From Euglena gracilis (taxonomy: Eukaryota; Euglenida; Euglenophyceae; Euglenales), in assembly GCA_039621445.1 (NCBI GenBank), contig CP154954.1, positions 74,739,200 to 74,803,199 on the forward strand: 64,000 bases of DNA, written 5' to 3'. The position numbers and the translations under genes were made by a program. This document shows, in pieces, positions 45,235 through 56,600 of the stretch (its first letter is position 1; the number at the start of each line of letters is the position of its first letter). Below the pieces are notes generated by a model. It was not told the origin of the DNA, did no database searches, and saw only the letters and a list, made by a program, of their open reading frames with translations.

Positions 45235-45545
45235 ATATCGCGGGGGGGTGGGGGTCCTTGCAGATCCTTGCAGGTCAGAAGCGCTGTTTTTGGTTCTCCA
45301 AAAATAACTTGAGAGCAGCGCTGTGATATTCCCCGACCTCTGCGCACATTCCTGTTAGCCTACTGCATGGTAGGTACATGCAGGTGTCCCTTGCAGTGCC
45401 TATTGGTTGCCACCCTCCACGCCTGCCGAAAACAACTACGTGACTTTCCAAAAGTTGGGGCTGGAAAGAAGCCCAAAACGACCTTTATGGAACGGGTTGC
45501 CAGGATTCCTGTGCACTTTCTGAAGGTGCAAAACTAAAAGCAAAA
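45235..45545. repeat. Direct duplication, left copy (partner 46092-46385)
   Basis: Both carry CCTTGCAG..., CCC(C)GACC.CTGCG, TACATGCAGGTGTCCCTTGC and GCCTATTGGT(T/C)GCCACCCTCC in the same order and orientation, 0.85 kb apart. Confidence 0.8.
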
Positions 45546-45629
45546 CTAGCTACCGACTAATTTGCATTGGATTTTCTTCATTGGAGGGGCTTAAAAGTCG
45601 GCGAGACTGGCCTGTAACTACATTAGAGT

Positions 45630-45780
45630 GGGTGGTCGGCCGTCTAGTCGGCCGACCACCCACTACCCCCCCCCCCCCCCCGTCTCGCCGACTAGCTGCC
45701 GACCAGGTCTAGTCGGCCGACCAGTTGGGTGGTAGGCCGACTAGTCGGCCGACCACCCACTACCCCCCCCCCCAGTCTAC
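45630..45780. repeat. GTCGGCCGAC palindrome cluster
   Basis: TAGTCGGCCGACCACCCAC and its complement alternate around two C-runs; the left half can fold onto the right half. The neighbouring 45830-45905 is an inverted copy of part of 3715-3840. Confidence 0.8.
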
Positions 45781-46091
45781 TGCCTAGAGCCGTTCCCCCG
45801 AGCCCCCTCCCCTCTCTGCAGGGCAGAACGGGAGTCGGCCAAACAGCCAGGGTGGTGGGTGGGGGGGTTGACCACCCCCCACCCCGCATGGCCCTAGTCA
45901 AGCTGAACTCCTGGGGGGGGGGGGGGATCCATGGGAGGATGATCAAGTTGAGCGCTCAAGGTTGAGCATCCTTCAGTATTTTTAAACCCTCGAACTTAAC
46001 AGCTTAACAGGCATAATCAGGAGCGTCCTCGAGCATTTCTTTAGAATTATGTCTTAATAATGTGGGACATCATTTTTCTATAAGAGTGATT

Positions 46092-46385
46092 GTATTGGGG
46101 GGATCCTTGCAGCAGAAGTGTTGTATTTGGGTTTTGCAAAAATATCTCGAGATCAGTGCCGTGAAAAAATGTTCCCTGACCCCTGCGTACAATCCTGTCA
46201 GACATTGCCTCCCCTGCTGAAGGGTGGGTGCATGCAGGTGTCCCTTGCCAGTGCCTATTGGTCGCCACCCTCCACGCCTGCCAAAACGACCGCATGACTC
46301 CAAATGTTGGGGCTGGAAAGAAAGAAGGCCAAACCTTTACGGAAGGGGTTGCCAGCACTCCTGCACACTTGCTGAAAGGCGCACA
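46092..46385. repeat. Direct duplication, right copy (partner 45235-45545)
   Basis: Right-hand partner; it ends just before the candidate exon at 46409. Confidence 0.8.
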
Positions 46386-46408
46386 GCAGACCAAAACAAA
46401 GGCTCCAC

Positions 46409-46475
46409 TCGCCCGGCGCAGTGCTGCAAAACGACCGGGAACGGATTCGGTGCGGGGGTGCACCAGATCCAGCAG
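46409..46475 (-). CDS. Candidate exon LLDLVHPRTESVPGRF
   Basis: After TTTGAG the minus strand reads LLDLVHPRTESVPGRFAALR, with high GC3 and a GTGGAG donor. A TGA stands in frame just before the acceptor. Unassigned; same strand as cyclase gene 2. Confidence 0.38.
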
Positions 46476-46599
46476 CTCAAATCATCGCCATCGAGAGCGG
46501 CAAATTGAGCAACTAGGGAGTGCGGAACGGGGACGGAGGGGGAGGGGGGGTGAAGTCTGTCAGGGGGACGCCAGCAGGCTGAAATAGACAGACCTGGGA

Positions 46600-49500
46600 A
46601 CATGCCACAACATGCCACTGTCCGTGGGCAGAAATTGGCCCAAATATGGACCTCCAAGTGTCCAGGCATTACCATTCCTTACCAACCCCCGGGGGGGGGG
46701 TCACTTGGCACTTTCAAGAAACCAGTCAGTCAGGTTTCAAAAGCCAATGACCCACTTCCCACCCAGGGGTGGGGGGGTCGGTCACTCTTGCTACTTGGCC
46801 AAAGATGGCCAAATATTAAAAGAGTTTGGCCAAGAGTTTAAAAAAAAAAAACGGTGCCTTCAGCGCCGGGTGGCCACCTTCGACCAATCCTGGCCGACCC
46901 CACGCAGTGCGATCTTGCAGCCTTGGAGTTACCATCCCGGCAGGGACCTCCTCCCTGGGGTGGGGTAAGCCACGCCTCACGTTCAAGATGGCTGCTAGTG
47001 GGCGGGGTGGAGTATGGCGGCATCAATCGGCTCTGGGTGAGGCATGGAGCCGAGTCAAATGTGTCGAGGGGGGCCAGCCAAGAGCTGCTCCAGCAAAGCG
47101 ACCGGCAGACTGCGGAGTTCTTTGTGTCAATGTCAATGTTCGTGGTTGTGTCTGGTTCATGACGTCAACGACCAATGGAGAGATACAGAGACATTCATGG
47201 TTCACAAAAACATTCTGAAATATGTCGTCGGTTTTGATCCATGAAAAAAAGGTGGTGGGAAAAAAGGAAATAGGAAGGAAAATGGTGGAAGGAAAGTGGA
47301 AGGAAAATTGCTGTCGATTTTCTTGGTTCCTTGGGACCATTGTTGACAGTCTAGTTATTTGAGGAATGCTCCTTTGCCTTGCCAAGGTCACAGGTCATCG
47401 CTGGAGGCTACCTTAAGTGGATGCAGTTTGCATGTACAGGTGACGATGGGGAGTTTACTCAGATCTTTGGAAAAATTGTCCACAGAAATGCACCAGCACC
47501 ATACGGCATCACCAGAATGGATTAAAATTGTCAATCAGAAGCAGGGATGCGCTTGAGAGTCATCAGTGCACCCCAACCTGCAAAATCTCGCGACAGATGG
47601 GGGAAAAATCACAGCACCCAAAACTTGCTGCGCACACTTGAGCTGCAACCTTTGACAAACGGGGCATTCTTGCTCTCAGATGTGAAAGCTCCACAACTCT
47701 GCGGAGGCACAAAATTGTTGATTCTCAGTGGGAGTAAACCATTCAGAGGTAAAGGATCAACCGACTGCCTTTTTCCAAGCAGTCCAAAATTTCCAAAAAT
47801 TGGGCTGCACCCCCCACCCCCACAGTGCCTCCCACGTGGGTTACAGAACTACTGCCCCTCATGTGTCCAATGACCGGTGATCTCTGTCCTCTGATGGGGG
47901 GTCGTTGGACACAAGGTTATGACCAAAAATGTGTCCTCGACCGAGGGGTGGGTGGGTGGTTGACCCCCCTCGGGGGTGGGTGGGTTTGGGCCCGGGAAAA
48001 AAGTGCCCAACCCCGGGGTCACTAAGCGGAATCTGAGTTTTTGTGATTTTTCTCTCCTGTTTTTATCCCCCCCGAGCCAGTCTGCGGACCTTTTTGACCC
48101 ATAATACCTGGCTGGCCCACCACCCAAAATACAGCCAAAATCGATCGAAAACACTGAAAAAAATATTCCGGTCCTGCCTTTGGCCATGACTGCATTTTTC
48201 CCGCCAGACCAGCCAGAAGCAGCCAAAAGTGGCCAAAAGCAGTCAACCTTTGACATTTGTCAACAATGGCCCCAAAATTTTCGGACCACGAAAAACGGAA
48301 TCATGGGGGGTTCAGAGGCCCCAACCCACCCACCGACTGTCAAACCCCCTCAGGGGGTCACACAGGTGTTGAGTGAATCCATGCTAACAAACCAGATAAC
48401 CGTGGCGGGATAGGGACTTACGAATGGTGTGGTGGTGAATAAACCAGCATTTCTTGGTGATTTCTTTTTGTGTTGAAACGTTTGTCCAATTTTGGCATGC
48501 AATGGAACAGCGTCGTCAGGAGGACCCTGGGGGCCAGTTTACAGTGATGGCGCAACGAATAACCATTTCAGCAAGCAGCCCAACAGCCATATACCCTTTT
48601 GTGCGTGCAACAATCACATATACCCTTTCGTGTGCGTGCAACAATCACAATCTTCTCACAAACTAGAGTTGGCATTCATTAGGATAACTTTTGAAACTGA
48701 AGATATACTTCTTTTTGTACCCATTTTGCACAATTCCATTGGCTGGGGCCAAGAATTTCCTAACAATCCTGACACTCCTTGAGGCTTCCATCAAATCATC
48801 CAAAAAGTCACAAAAAGGTCGTCCAGGATTTGGGTGGTTGTTGTGTGATGCATGTGATTGGACCAGCACATCTGACATATGTGCAACTGCAAACAGGAAA
48901 CTGCATAACAACTGTTGTTGAGACATTTCCTCCAATAGAAAAAAAATGTTTCTGTTTCACGCACCAATCAAGTTATGGGCATGCTCGCAGGCTTCAAATC
49001 GTCGCCAAATCACAACTCAAACAGTGCTTCATGAAGCCCTTCGGAGGAGCTAAAGCAGTATACACGTCGCTGCCTTTGTCCGGCAAGCGCTGCAGAGTCG
49101 ACGGGCAGGAAAGCTGGGGACGGAGTGATCACAAGAGCTGCAGAGCCAGGTTGTGTGCACTCGGGGAATAATGGCGGCCGGGCATTGGGACAGGGACGGT
49201 GCATGGCACGGCTGGCGGACTCGCTCCCCAGAAAACAAACCACTTCAAGAAATACCAAAAGCAACCTGACGGAAATAGAAACCCCCGACACCTCCCCTGC
49301 CCGCCCGTACACCGTACCTCTCCCTTGAAATAGGTCAGAAAGCCAGGTCATACTACCCTAGAGGGGGAAAATGGTGAGTTTTTTTCTTCTTGCAAACACC
49401 TCAAAAGAAAAATGAAAATCAGGGCGCAAAAGTTTTGGGAACCACAATTGGAGATTTCTGATTTGGGGGGGGATGATGATGAGAAGTTATGACGTTGTGG

Positions 49501-49700
49501 GGAAGGAATGGGAGAATTTTTTGTTTCCCACAGTTCCTGTCCACATGTAATGAAGATTTGTTGGCAAAAAATCGCTGATTTTTTGGGATTTCAATCGCTA
49601 TTATTTTTAATTATTTTTGAATTGGTTTGAAATCTAAGAATAACATTCTTCGTTTTCGCGGCTTTTTCTGTTATCCCGTGCCCCAAGGAACTCCGGAAGC
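46600..49700. other. Stretch with no firm gene
   Basis: A TATGACCGG-family fragment at 47866-47960. Weak exon candidates: minus 49060-49200 (PGSAALVITPSPAFLPVDSA) and plus 47600-47720 (LLRTLELQPLTNGAFLLS). Neither has convincing borders. Confidence 0.35.
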
Positions 49701-49716
49701 AAAACTCAAGCAAAAC

Positions 49717-49800
49717 ATGCGCCTCCTCAGCTTTTGCGGGCCGCAAAGCCTGCAGTCGCCTGCAAGCAGGGGGCCCCATCTGTGACAGACGGCCGGCCAG
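49717..49800 (-). CDS. Candidate exon with textbook acceptor
   Basis: A long pyrimidine tract ending CTTCCGTCAG precedes LAGRLSQMGPPACRRLQALR and PAKAEEAH, with high GC3. The donor may be GTTTTG. It could be a far 3' exon of cyclase gene 2 or an unrelated gene. The plus strand is open too (GAPSVTDGRPADG) but lacks the codon bias. Confidence 0.4.
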
Positions 49801-50238
49801 CTGACGGAAGAAAGAAGGGGGAAGTGGGCAGGAAGGGCTCCTCCTGGATGGGAACTTGCCGACCCAGCCGTGGTGATCCGCGAATGCCGCGCCGCACAGA
49901 ATTAAATTTTGAAATTGAGCGCGACCTCCACCGGAAACTTTTGAAGTTGTGCCGCAACCGCCGCGGAAAATTGTCAATTTTTTTCTGTGTGCCACTCCAG
50001 TCAACGGTTTTTTTCCGTTCAAATCCCCGCCGGTCGGTGGGTGGACCCCAAAGATTAGAGGCCAGGATCAGTCATCAGTCAGCTGGACCTTTCGCCATAA
50101 AGTGTCATTTTTGAATTTCCGTGAAAACTTCATAAAAATGGTGCAATTGTTTACTTGAGGATTTTAGGGGCAATTTTCACCAAAAGAAGGTGTTCAGGAG
50201 GCCGTGCACGGGATAAAGAGTGTGTGTCCTACCCGCCA

Positions 50239-50920
50239 AGCACCTCTGGTCAGCCATACGCCCAGCATCGCTCAGCATCGCCCAGCATCGCCCAGCATTG
50301 CCTTTGAAGCCCTCGGTGGTGTACCTCCTGAACCTACATCCACCCAGATACCTGCATCCAGTCTTGTACCTGCATCCTGTCTTGTACCTGCATCCAGTGC
50401 ATCTTGTCAAATATCTACACCTTGCTAATAAGCAGATCCATTGTCTCCCGACCTAGCTAAAATGCCCGCAAAAGCCCAAAAAATGACCACAAAACCCAAA
50501 ATATAACCATAAAAAGCACCAAAAAGCAACCAAAATGACCTCAAATGCCTTGAAATAACCTAAGTAGTCCAAAAACACCAACAGTATCCACAAAAGTTTG
50601 TGAAAAATAACCCAAAATCACCAAAACGGCATAAAATGGCAAAAATCACACATAAAAAAAAAGCTCATACTGACCCAAATTAGCCCAATATTTGCCCAAA
50701 TCAATGCAAAATGCCCCAAAATAGTAAAGTTAGTCTAAAATGGCCAAAATAGGTGTAATATTTGAGATTTGTGGGGAAATTCCTGAATAAACTCCTAAAA
50801 ATGGGTTTAATTCTTCAAAATACACCAAAAAAAGCCAGCATCGCCCAGCATCGCCCTGCATCGCCCAGCATCGTCCAGCATCACCCAGCATCACCCAGCA
50901 TCACCAGAGGTGCTTGCTCC
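50239..50920. mobile_element. TIR element with CAGCATCGCC arrays
   Basis: Left end AAGCACCTCTGGT, right end ACCAGAGGTGCTT: a perfect 13-bp inverted pair about 680 bp apart. Arrays of (C)CCAGCATCGC(C) lie at 50262-50300 and 50838-50905, both in the same orientation. The middle is A-rich. It has no terminal C/G runs, unlike the other families here. Confidence 0.65.
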
Positions 50921-50924
50921 CCGC

Positions 50925-52055
50925 AAGGCCAAATTGGTGAGCGCAGACCGGAAAACCAACTTCCGGCGGGGAGGGAGGTGTCGGTAATAGGGGAAGGGAG
51001 GAAAGGCACATTGACCAGAATTGAGTTCTTCTAGTCCCTTCTTAATTTCTATTTTTTTTTGGCTGAGGAGATGGAGACCCTTGGTTAGGCAAGGAAAAGC
51101 CCAGAACCCATATGACTGGTGGCACAAGACACCATATGAATATGTGGTACGCCGAAATGTCTGATGATGGGATGCCGACTCTGTCTGAACCCCAAATCCA
51201 ATTGATCACTCTGGTTGAGCAAATATTGAACGTTATTGAACGTGGTCGGGCCCCAAAGCGGGGGGGGGGGGGGGCAACATGGACCTCGAAAAATGCGGCG
51301 CAAAGAAACGCGCAAATAAAAAAATGCAAAAAAAACGCAAGCTTTGCCAAAACCAAAAATAAAAAAATAAACGTGTTTGCATCCCCCCCCCCCGCCCAAA
51401 GTAAAATGGCGGAAGGGGCCCTGGTGGACGGCGACTGGCTCCGGAGGGGCAGTTTGCAGGCATCTCTCGAAACCGTGGCACGGGGCGTTTGGGGGAAGCA
51501 GAGCAGCGGGAGGAGGTCCGATGGGCCACCGGTAAAGAGACCTGCCGAAAGCCGAAGGCTCTGAAACGGAGGCTCCCAACCGGTGTGCGGCGGAATTCGG
51601 GGTGATGGCTCAACGCAGTGCCCAGAAAAGCACCTGCGCCGTTGCCGTTTGCCGACCACCCACCCGTGTACGGCTCTGTTTCATGGCTGTTACGCCCACG
51701 TTTGGCCAAACGTATTTGGGTTCGTTCAGCTTTGTTTTGTACCCGGTGCGCTCCGCAACTCGGGCCCAGTTCCAGCCTGGAAACCCCCATGGAAGGGCAG
51801 CCAGCCAGCCAGCCAGCCAGCCGCCTTTTTCCCGCCAGTCCAAATTTTCCAGCCTCTGAGCTGGACACCCGGGGGGGGGGGGTCACTAAGTGACGCCCCT
51901 CACCCTGAGAGGTTGTCAAAAAAAAACTGTCTACTGATGAGTTGTGGGAAACACATGCATTTTCTCGTGTTTTTTTTAGGGTTCCCCAGAGTGAGGGTCA
52001 GTGCCGGGATGAACGAAATTGCAAAGATTACGTGAGGAGTTTGTTTTAGAATCGG
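50925..52055. other. GC-rich stretch, coding strand undecided
   Basis: 51410-51590 is open with high GC3 on plus (MAEGALVDGDWLRRGSLQAS, ending at TGA) and on minus (AGLFTGGPSDLLPLLCF). 51630-51780 is open both ways too. Probably one or two exons, but I cannot choose the strand. A CAGC array lies at 51797-51822. Confidence 0.35.
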
Positions 52056-52059
52056 GGGG

Positions 52060-52450
52060 GGGGGGGTCCGGACAACCCACACTGCCAGCGGCCAGGCTGC
52101 TTTTTACCAATCCCGGGGGGGACGGGGGGGACGGGGGGGACGGAGTGCCTATGAGTGCCTGCCCAGGCAAGCACTACCCCCCCCCCCCCGCCGGGGCGTC
52201 GGATTTCGGCCTGTGCCCAGGCACTTTCAGGCCATTTCCCTTGAAAATAGGCCTTCTTCGAGCCTTCCAGCGCCTTCGGCACCGGAGTGCCTGCTAGGCA
52301 CTTTTGGCCAAGTGCCCCCCCCCCCCGGAGGGGGGTCGGATTTGGAGTGCCTTGGAGTGCCTGGCCAGGCAGGCACCCCCCCCGGAGTGGGGTCGGCACC
52401 CGACTAAAATACGGCCTGGCAGCGGCCCCCTTAACGCCAAAATAACACCC
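52060..52450. repeat. 'GAGTGCCTGCCCAGGCA' repeat, copy 1
   Basis: Palindromic GAGTGCCT.CCCAGGCAGGCAC units between C and G runs; shares the GGTCGGATTTCGGCCTGTGC core with 55965-56600. Confidence 0.75.
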
Positions 52451-54529
52451 CCCCAAAAGACCCCCCACAAAATAAGACCCCCAGGATTTCTTGGAGAAAA
52501 ATCCGGAAAACTGACCCCCCCCCATCTGAAACTATGAAATGCCCCCAAAAGTGATTTTTTTATATTTTTAATTTTATTCACTTTTTTGCATGTGTTGAAA
52601 TTGGCATTTTTCGATTTCGGTCGTTGAAAAAAGAAATCTCCCCTGTTTTTGGACGCTCCCACAGGAAGGCTTTTTCAGCCCAATCATCCACCAAAATCAA
52701 AAAAGTAGACCCCCCCCGAAAAACATGACCGCCGGGATTGTCAGCAATGAACCCAAAAAGCACACCAGGGGTCTCATTTTGGGGGGTTCGGAGGGCCCGG
52801 GGGGGGGGCTCAAAGGAATGCCTTTTGGGAGCAAGGGTTTTTTTAAGACCAGGGGGAGGGGGGGTCCCCCCCACCCACCCACCCAACCCCTGGATCACCC
52901 CCCCCCCGTGGGAGGTCCGGGGGATCCAGAAAATTTCATTATTGAAAATGGTCTTTTCCGGGCCCCTGGCACCTTCGGCACCGGGGTCGGAGGGGGGCGC
53001 CTGCTATGGGCAGGCACCCCCCAAAAACCCTGCCCTGGTCGGATGGGGTGCTACAAGGCTGCAGTTGAGACCCCCTGTGAACCTCTGAGTGAATTTGAAC
53101 AAAATAATTCTTTTCCTATCCCACTGTTTTGTTCCTGCGGACCGTCCCATTGTTTAATGTCTCCACCGTATATACACCCACCACCACAAATACTTTGGGA
53201 AAAATTAAAAATTACCAGAACGAAAAAAGTCTGACGAAAAACAATTGCTGATGGGAAAAATTCTGTGAAAAATATTGGACAAATTGTTAAAACACTCGGA
53301 AAAATTCTGAAAGCTTGCTTCAAACGTCCGAAAAAAAAATTTGGACGAAAAAAATCTTGTGAATCTACTTTTTCTCACCTCATACCTATGTACTAAACCC
53401 AAAATTCAAAAAATTGGAAAACCCCTAAACACCAAATTACAAAATAAAGCAACAAAAGGCATTCTTTCATTTTGAAGGATCAGTTCACCATCTGAAGAGG
53501 TGATTTGGAACTGAGATTCCAAAAAATCGGCGCAAAGCAAACTAAAAATCCTGGATAGAAAAATCCTTAATATGGCGGGAAAAACCTGAAGTCATATTTT
53601 TCCCACGTTGGAGGGTATGGGAAAAAACTGTTCTGGGAAAATTCTAAAAAAAAAAAAAAAAAAATGAAAAGGAAGTTTATTTCAGGAGATATGGCGGTAT
53701 TTTTTTTAATTGTAATGAAGATTTTTTGTCAAAAAAAGCAACTCGACATTCCAAAAAAAAGAGTCAAAATGGAAGTCTGATGGTCCTTCTTGTGAAGTTT
53801 TGCAAAAAAAAACCGAAAAGATTGATGTGTAAAATATGACTACCCTCTTGGCTGCCTCAAAGGTAGTCAGAACAAAAATTACACACAATTTACGGAGAAA
53901 ATATAAAGGATATCGGGGTGCTTTGACATAATTTTTGTCTCCCGTACTTTTTTTTTCGGGACTGTAAGGGACGTCCTGGAAAAAGACGGGGGGGGAAGAA
54001 AAAGCTGTCACTCCAGCAGTGATGGCTCCCAAAAAACCTGACACCGGTTGAGAAGCAGTTCAACGACAACACGGGTACAGCAAGCTGTACAATGAAAAGC
54101 AAGAATGGCCAAAGGTGAACTCTGCTGATCAAACAGTTGGAAGGCAATCATCCACGGAAGTATGCTTTCAGGCCATTGCTGTCGACCTGTGACGACCTAC
54201 ACCTGCAACAACATTAAAATTTAGGTTTCCAAATCCAAAGTTCAAAAAAAAAAATGCAAAAAAATACTAAGCTCCAAAATGCGACACAAAGGAAAAAATT
54301 CTTCTACATCACATCACATTCTTTCTTTTTGGAGAAGTCATATAAGGGCGAATTGGAACAAGAAATACATGTTAAGAATTGGCGTGCAACGCCAAACGAA
54401 AAATTTGGGTGTGCGGTGGAGAAATTGGATTTTCCTTGCATGGCCTAATGGGTGGCCACCCACCACCTCTGGGGTTTCAAGTATTCCTGCACAGCTGAGT
54501 CTCTGGGGTGGGGGGCCCAATAAGCAGCC

Positions 54530-54591
54530 ACAACCACAGCCACAACCACAGCCACAGCCACAGTCGCAACAACAGAACAACAACAGAACAA

Positions 54592-54639
<48 letters not shown>

Positions 54640-54708
54640 CAAGAACAAGAACAAAAAACACCACCACCACCACCACCACCAAACACCACCACCACCACCA
54701 ACAAGTGT
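54530..54708. repeat. CAG/CAA and CCA trinucleotide array
   Basis: CAGCCACAAC units, then (CAG)n(CAA)n, then (CAC)n. It could encode polyglutamine on the plus strand, but no plausible exon borders or codon bias surround it. Confidence 0.93.
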
Positions 54709-54780
54709 CCCCCCTCTCACGTGCACCAGCCCACGAGTGGCTGTGTGTCCCCCACCCCCACCCCCAGCCGGGACCTGGAC

Positions 54781-54880
54781 CGTGGAGGCACCGCAGGCTG
54801 GCTAGGTCCTGTGGGCTTAGCTGCGCAGCGAAGTGCTGCTGCACGTGGCGGACCTCGCGTTGCAGGATGGCGGCAGACTG
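54781..54880 (-). CDS. Cyclase gene 2, candidate exon E
   Basis: High-GC3 frame QSAAILQREVRHVQQHFAAQ then LSPQDLASLRCLH, a coiled or helical stretch. Acceptor GGGCAG, or a CTG-type border three bases earlier; the donor GTCCAGG satisfies both GT and the CAG rule. Assignment to gene 2 rests only on strand and distance (3.3 kb after exon D). Confidence 0.5.
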
Positions 54881-55317
54881 CCCGGCAGCGGGGGGACAGG
54901 GCCGCCGCGGGAAAAGCCTGAAAGGCACGGGGACTCCCCCGCCGGGTCAGGTTGTGGTTAAAAAAAAAAGGCATGGCCTTCGGCTCATATATGTCCTGCC
55001 CAAGACATTCAAGGTGACTGCAGAGGAAAATTGGGACATTCTGGCGGTCTGGCTGGGTGTATCGTCATGAAAAAAATATGTGTATTGTGTTCCTCGCGTG
55101 TTTGCATGGTTTACTGTGCAAAATGCCCAGTATTTCATTTGGAATTTGGAATTTATTGGCAAAAAATGTCCCCAGAAAATGACAGAAAAAATGAAGCAGA
55201 GTCGGGGAAAAAATCTGATCCAGAATGCAGAATTCGAAATAAATTTCCCATCATCAATCTAAAGACCATTTAAAAAGACAAAACCCTGAAAATGCATTTG
55301 CAAGGCCGGCAATCTGC

Positions 55318-55808
55318 AAAACCATAATAATATTATTATTAATTATTATTAAATTATATGAATTATTATTTATTAATGAAAATTATTAATTATCTGGCGG
55401 ATTATAGAAAATGGAATTATTAAATATTAAAGAAAAAAAAAATAAAAGAAGAAGAAAAGAATTTCCTAAAATAATAATTTTAATAATGAATAATAATAAT
55501 AAGAATATATTGAAAAATGTCAAAGAATAATAATAATAAATATAATTGAATATATAAGAATAAGAATAATAATAATAATATAATATATATATATATATTT
55601 ATTTGCAAAATTGGCCTTGCAAATTTCGACAAATTTGCAGGGGTTTTGTCTTTTTAAATGGTCTTAGATTATTATATTATTATATTAATAATATAATAAT
55701 AATAATATATAATAATAATAATAATTAATAATTAATAAGAATAATAATATTAATAAAAATAATAATAATAATAAGAATAATAATAAAAATAAAAATAATA
55801 ATAATAAT

Positions 55809-55853
<45 letters not shown>

Positions 55854-55855
55854 GC
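55318..55855. repeat. AAT/ATA-rich simple sequence
   Basis: Imperfect (AAT)n and (ATA)n, interrupted at 55605-55665 by a short unique piece that matches 55290-55310 in inverse (GCAAATTT, TTTGTCTTTTTAAATGGTCTT against AAGACCATTTAAAAAGACAAA), forming a large inverted repeat around the array. Confidence 0.85.
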
Positions 55856-55964
55856 ACCCGTGTCCCCTTGTGAACCATTCGGGGAATGGCTGGAACTGAT
55901 TGCATCTTCCATTTCAATGGCGGAGGGAAGCAACAAAATTGCGGCATCGGCGGAAAAAAATGGG

Positions 55965-56600
55965 GTCAGGCTGTTTTTTACCAACCCCGGGGGGAGAGGG
56001 GGGGTCCAGAGTGCCTTTGAGTGCCTGCCCAGGCAGGCACTACCCCCCCCGGGGGGGGGAGGTCGGATTTCGGCCTGTGCCCAGTCACATTCATTTGAAA
56101 ATAGGCCATTTTTGGCTCCCTGGCGCCTTGGGCGCCGGGGTCTGTGCTACCGGGGGGGGGGGGGGGAATTTGGTGCCAAAAAAAATTGGAGGCGAGAAAA
56201 TTGGAACCGGAAAAATTTGGTGGTCTTGGCCAAAAAGGTCCGGAAATATTTGGCGGGATTTTTTTTGAAAAAAATTCGGGAAAAAATGGCAGGAAAAAAA
56301 AAGTGCAAAGGAATTAGAAAAAGGGGGAACATTCAAAAATTTGTCTGAAAATGACGTGGAAAAATTTGGCGGTCTCGGCCAAAAAGGTCCGGAAATATTT
56401 GGCAGGATTTTGATCCGCCATTTTTTTCCATGCCACCTTTTTCGGCCTCCAAATTCCCCCCCCCCCGGTAGGGCACTTTTGGCCAAGTGCCCTACACCCC
56501 GGGGAGGGTCAGATTTGGAGTGCCTTGGAGTGCCTGCCCAGGCAGGCACCCCCCCCCCCGGGGGTGGGGTCAGCACTCGACTAAAATACGGCCTGCATAG
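55965..56600. repeat. 'GAGTGCCTGCCCAGGCA' repeat, copy 2
   Basis: Same start (CAGGCTG(C)TTTTTACCAA), palindromes and end (GCAC(C)CGACTAAAATACGGCC) as copy 1, with an extra ~250-bp internal part containing GGTCTTGGCCAAAAAGGTCC twice. Confidence 0.75.

Noticed and set aside
50262-50905. CRISPR-like array of CAGCATCGCC units
   Set aside because: Units are contiguous 10-mers with no spacers, inside a TIR element of a eukaryotic genome.
54508-54928. Polyglutamine or cysteine-rich protein over the CAG/CAA array
   Set aside because: Simple repeat. Only the minus-strand piece at 54781-54880 shows coding bias, in a different frame context.
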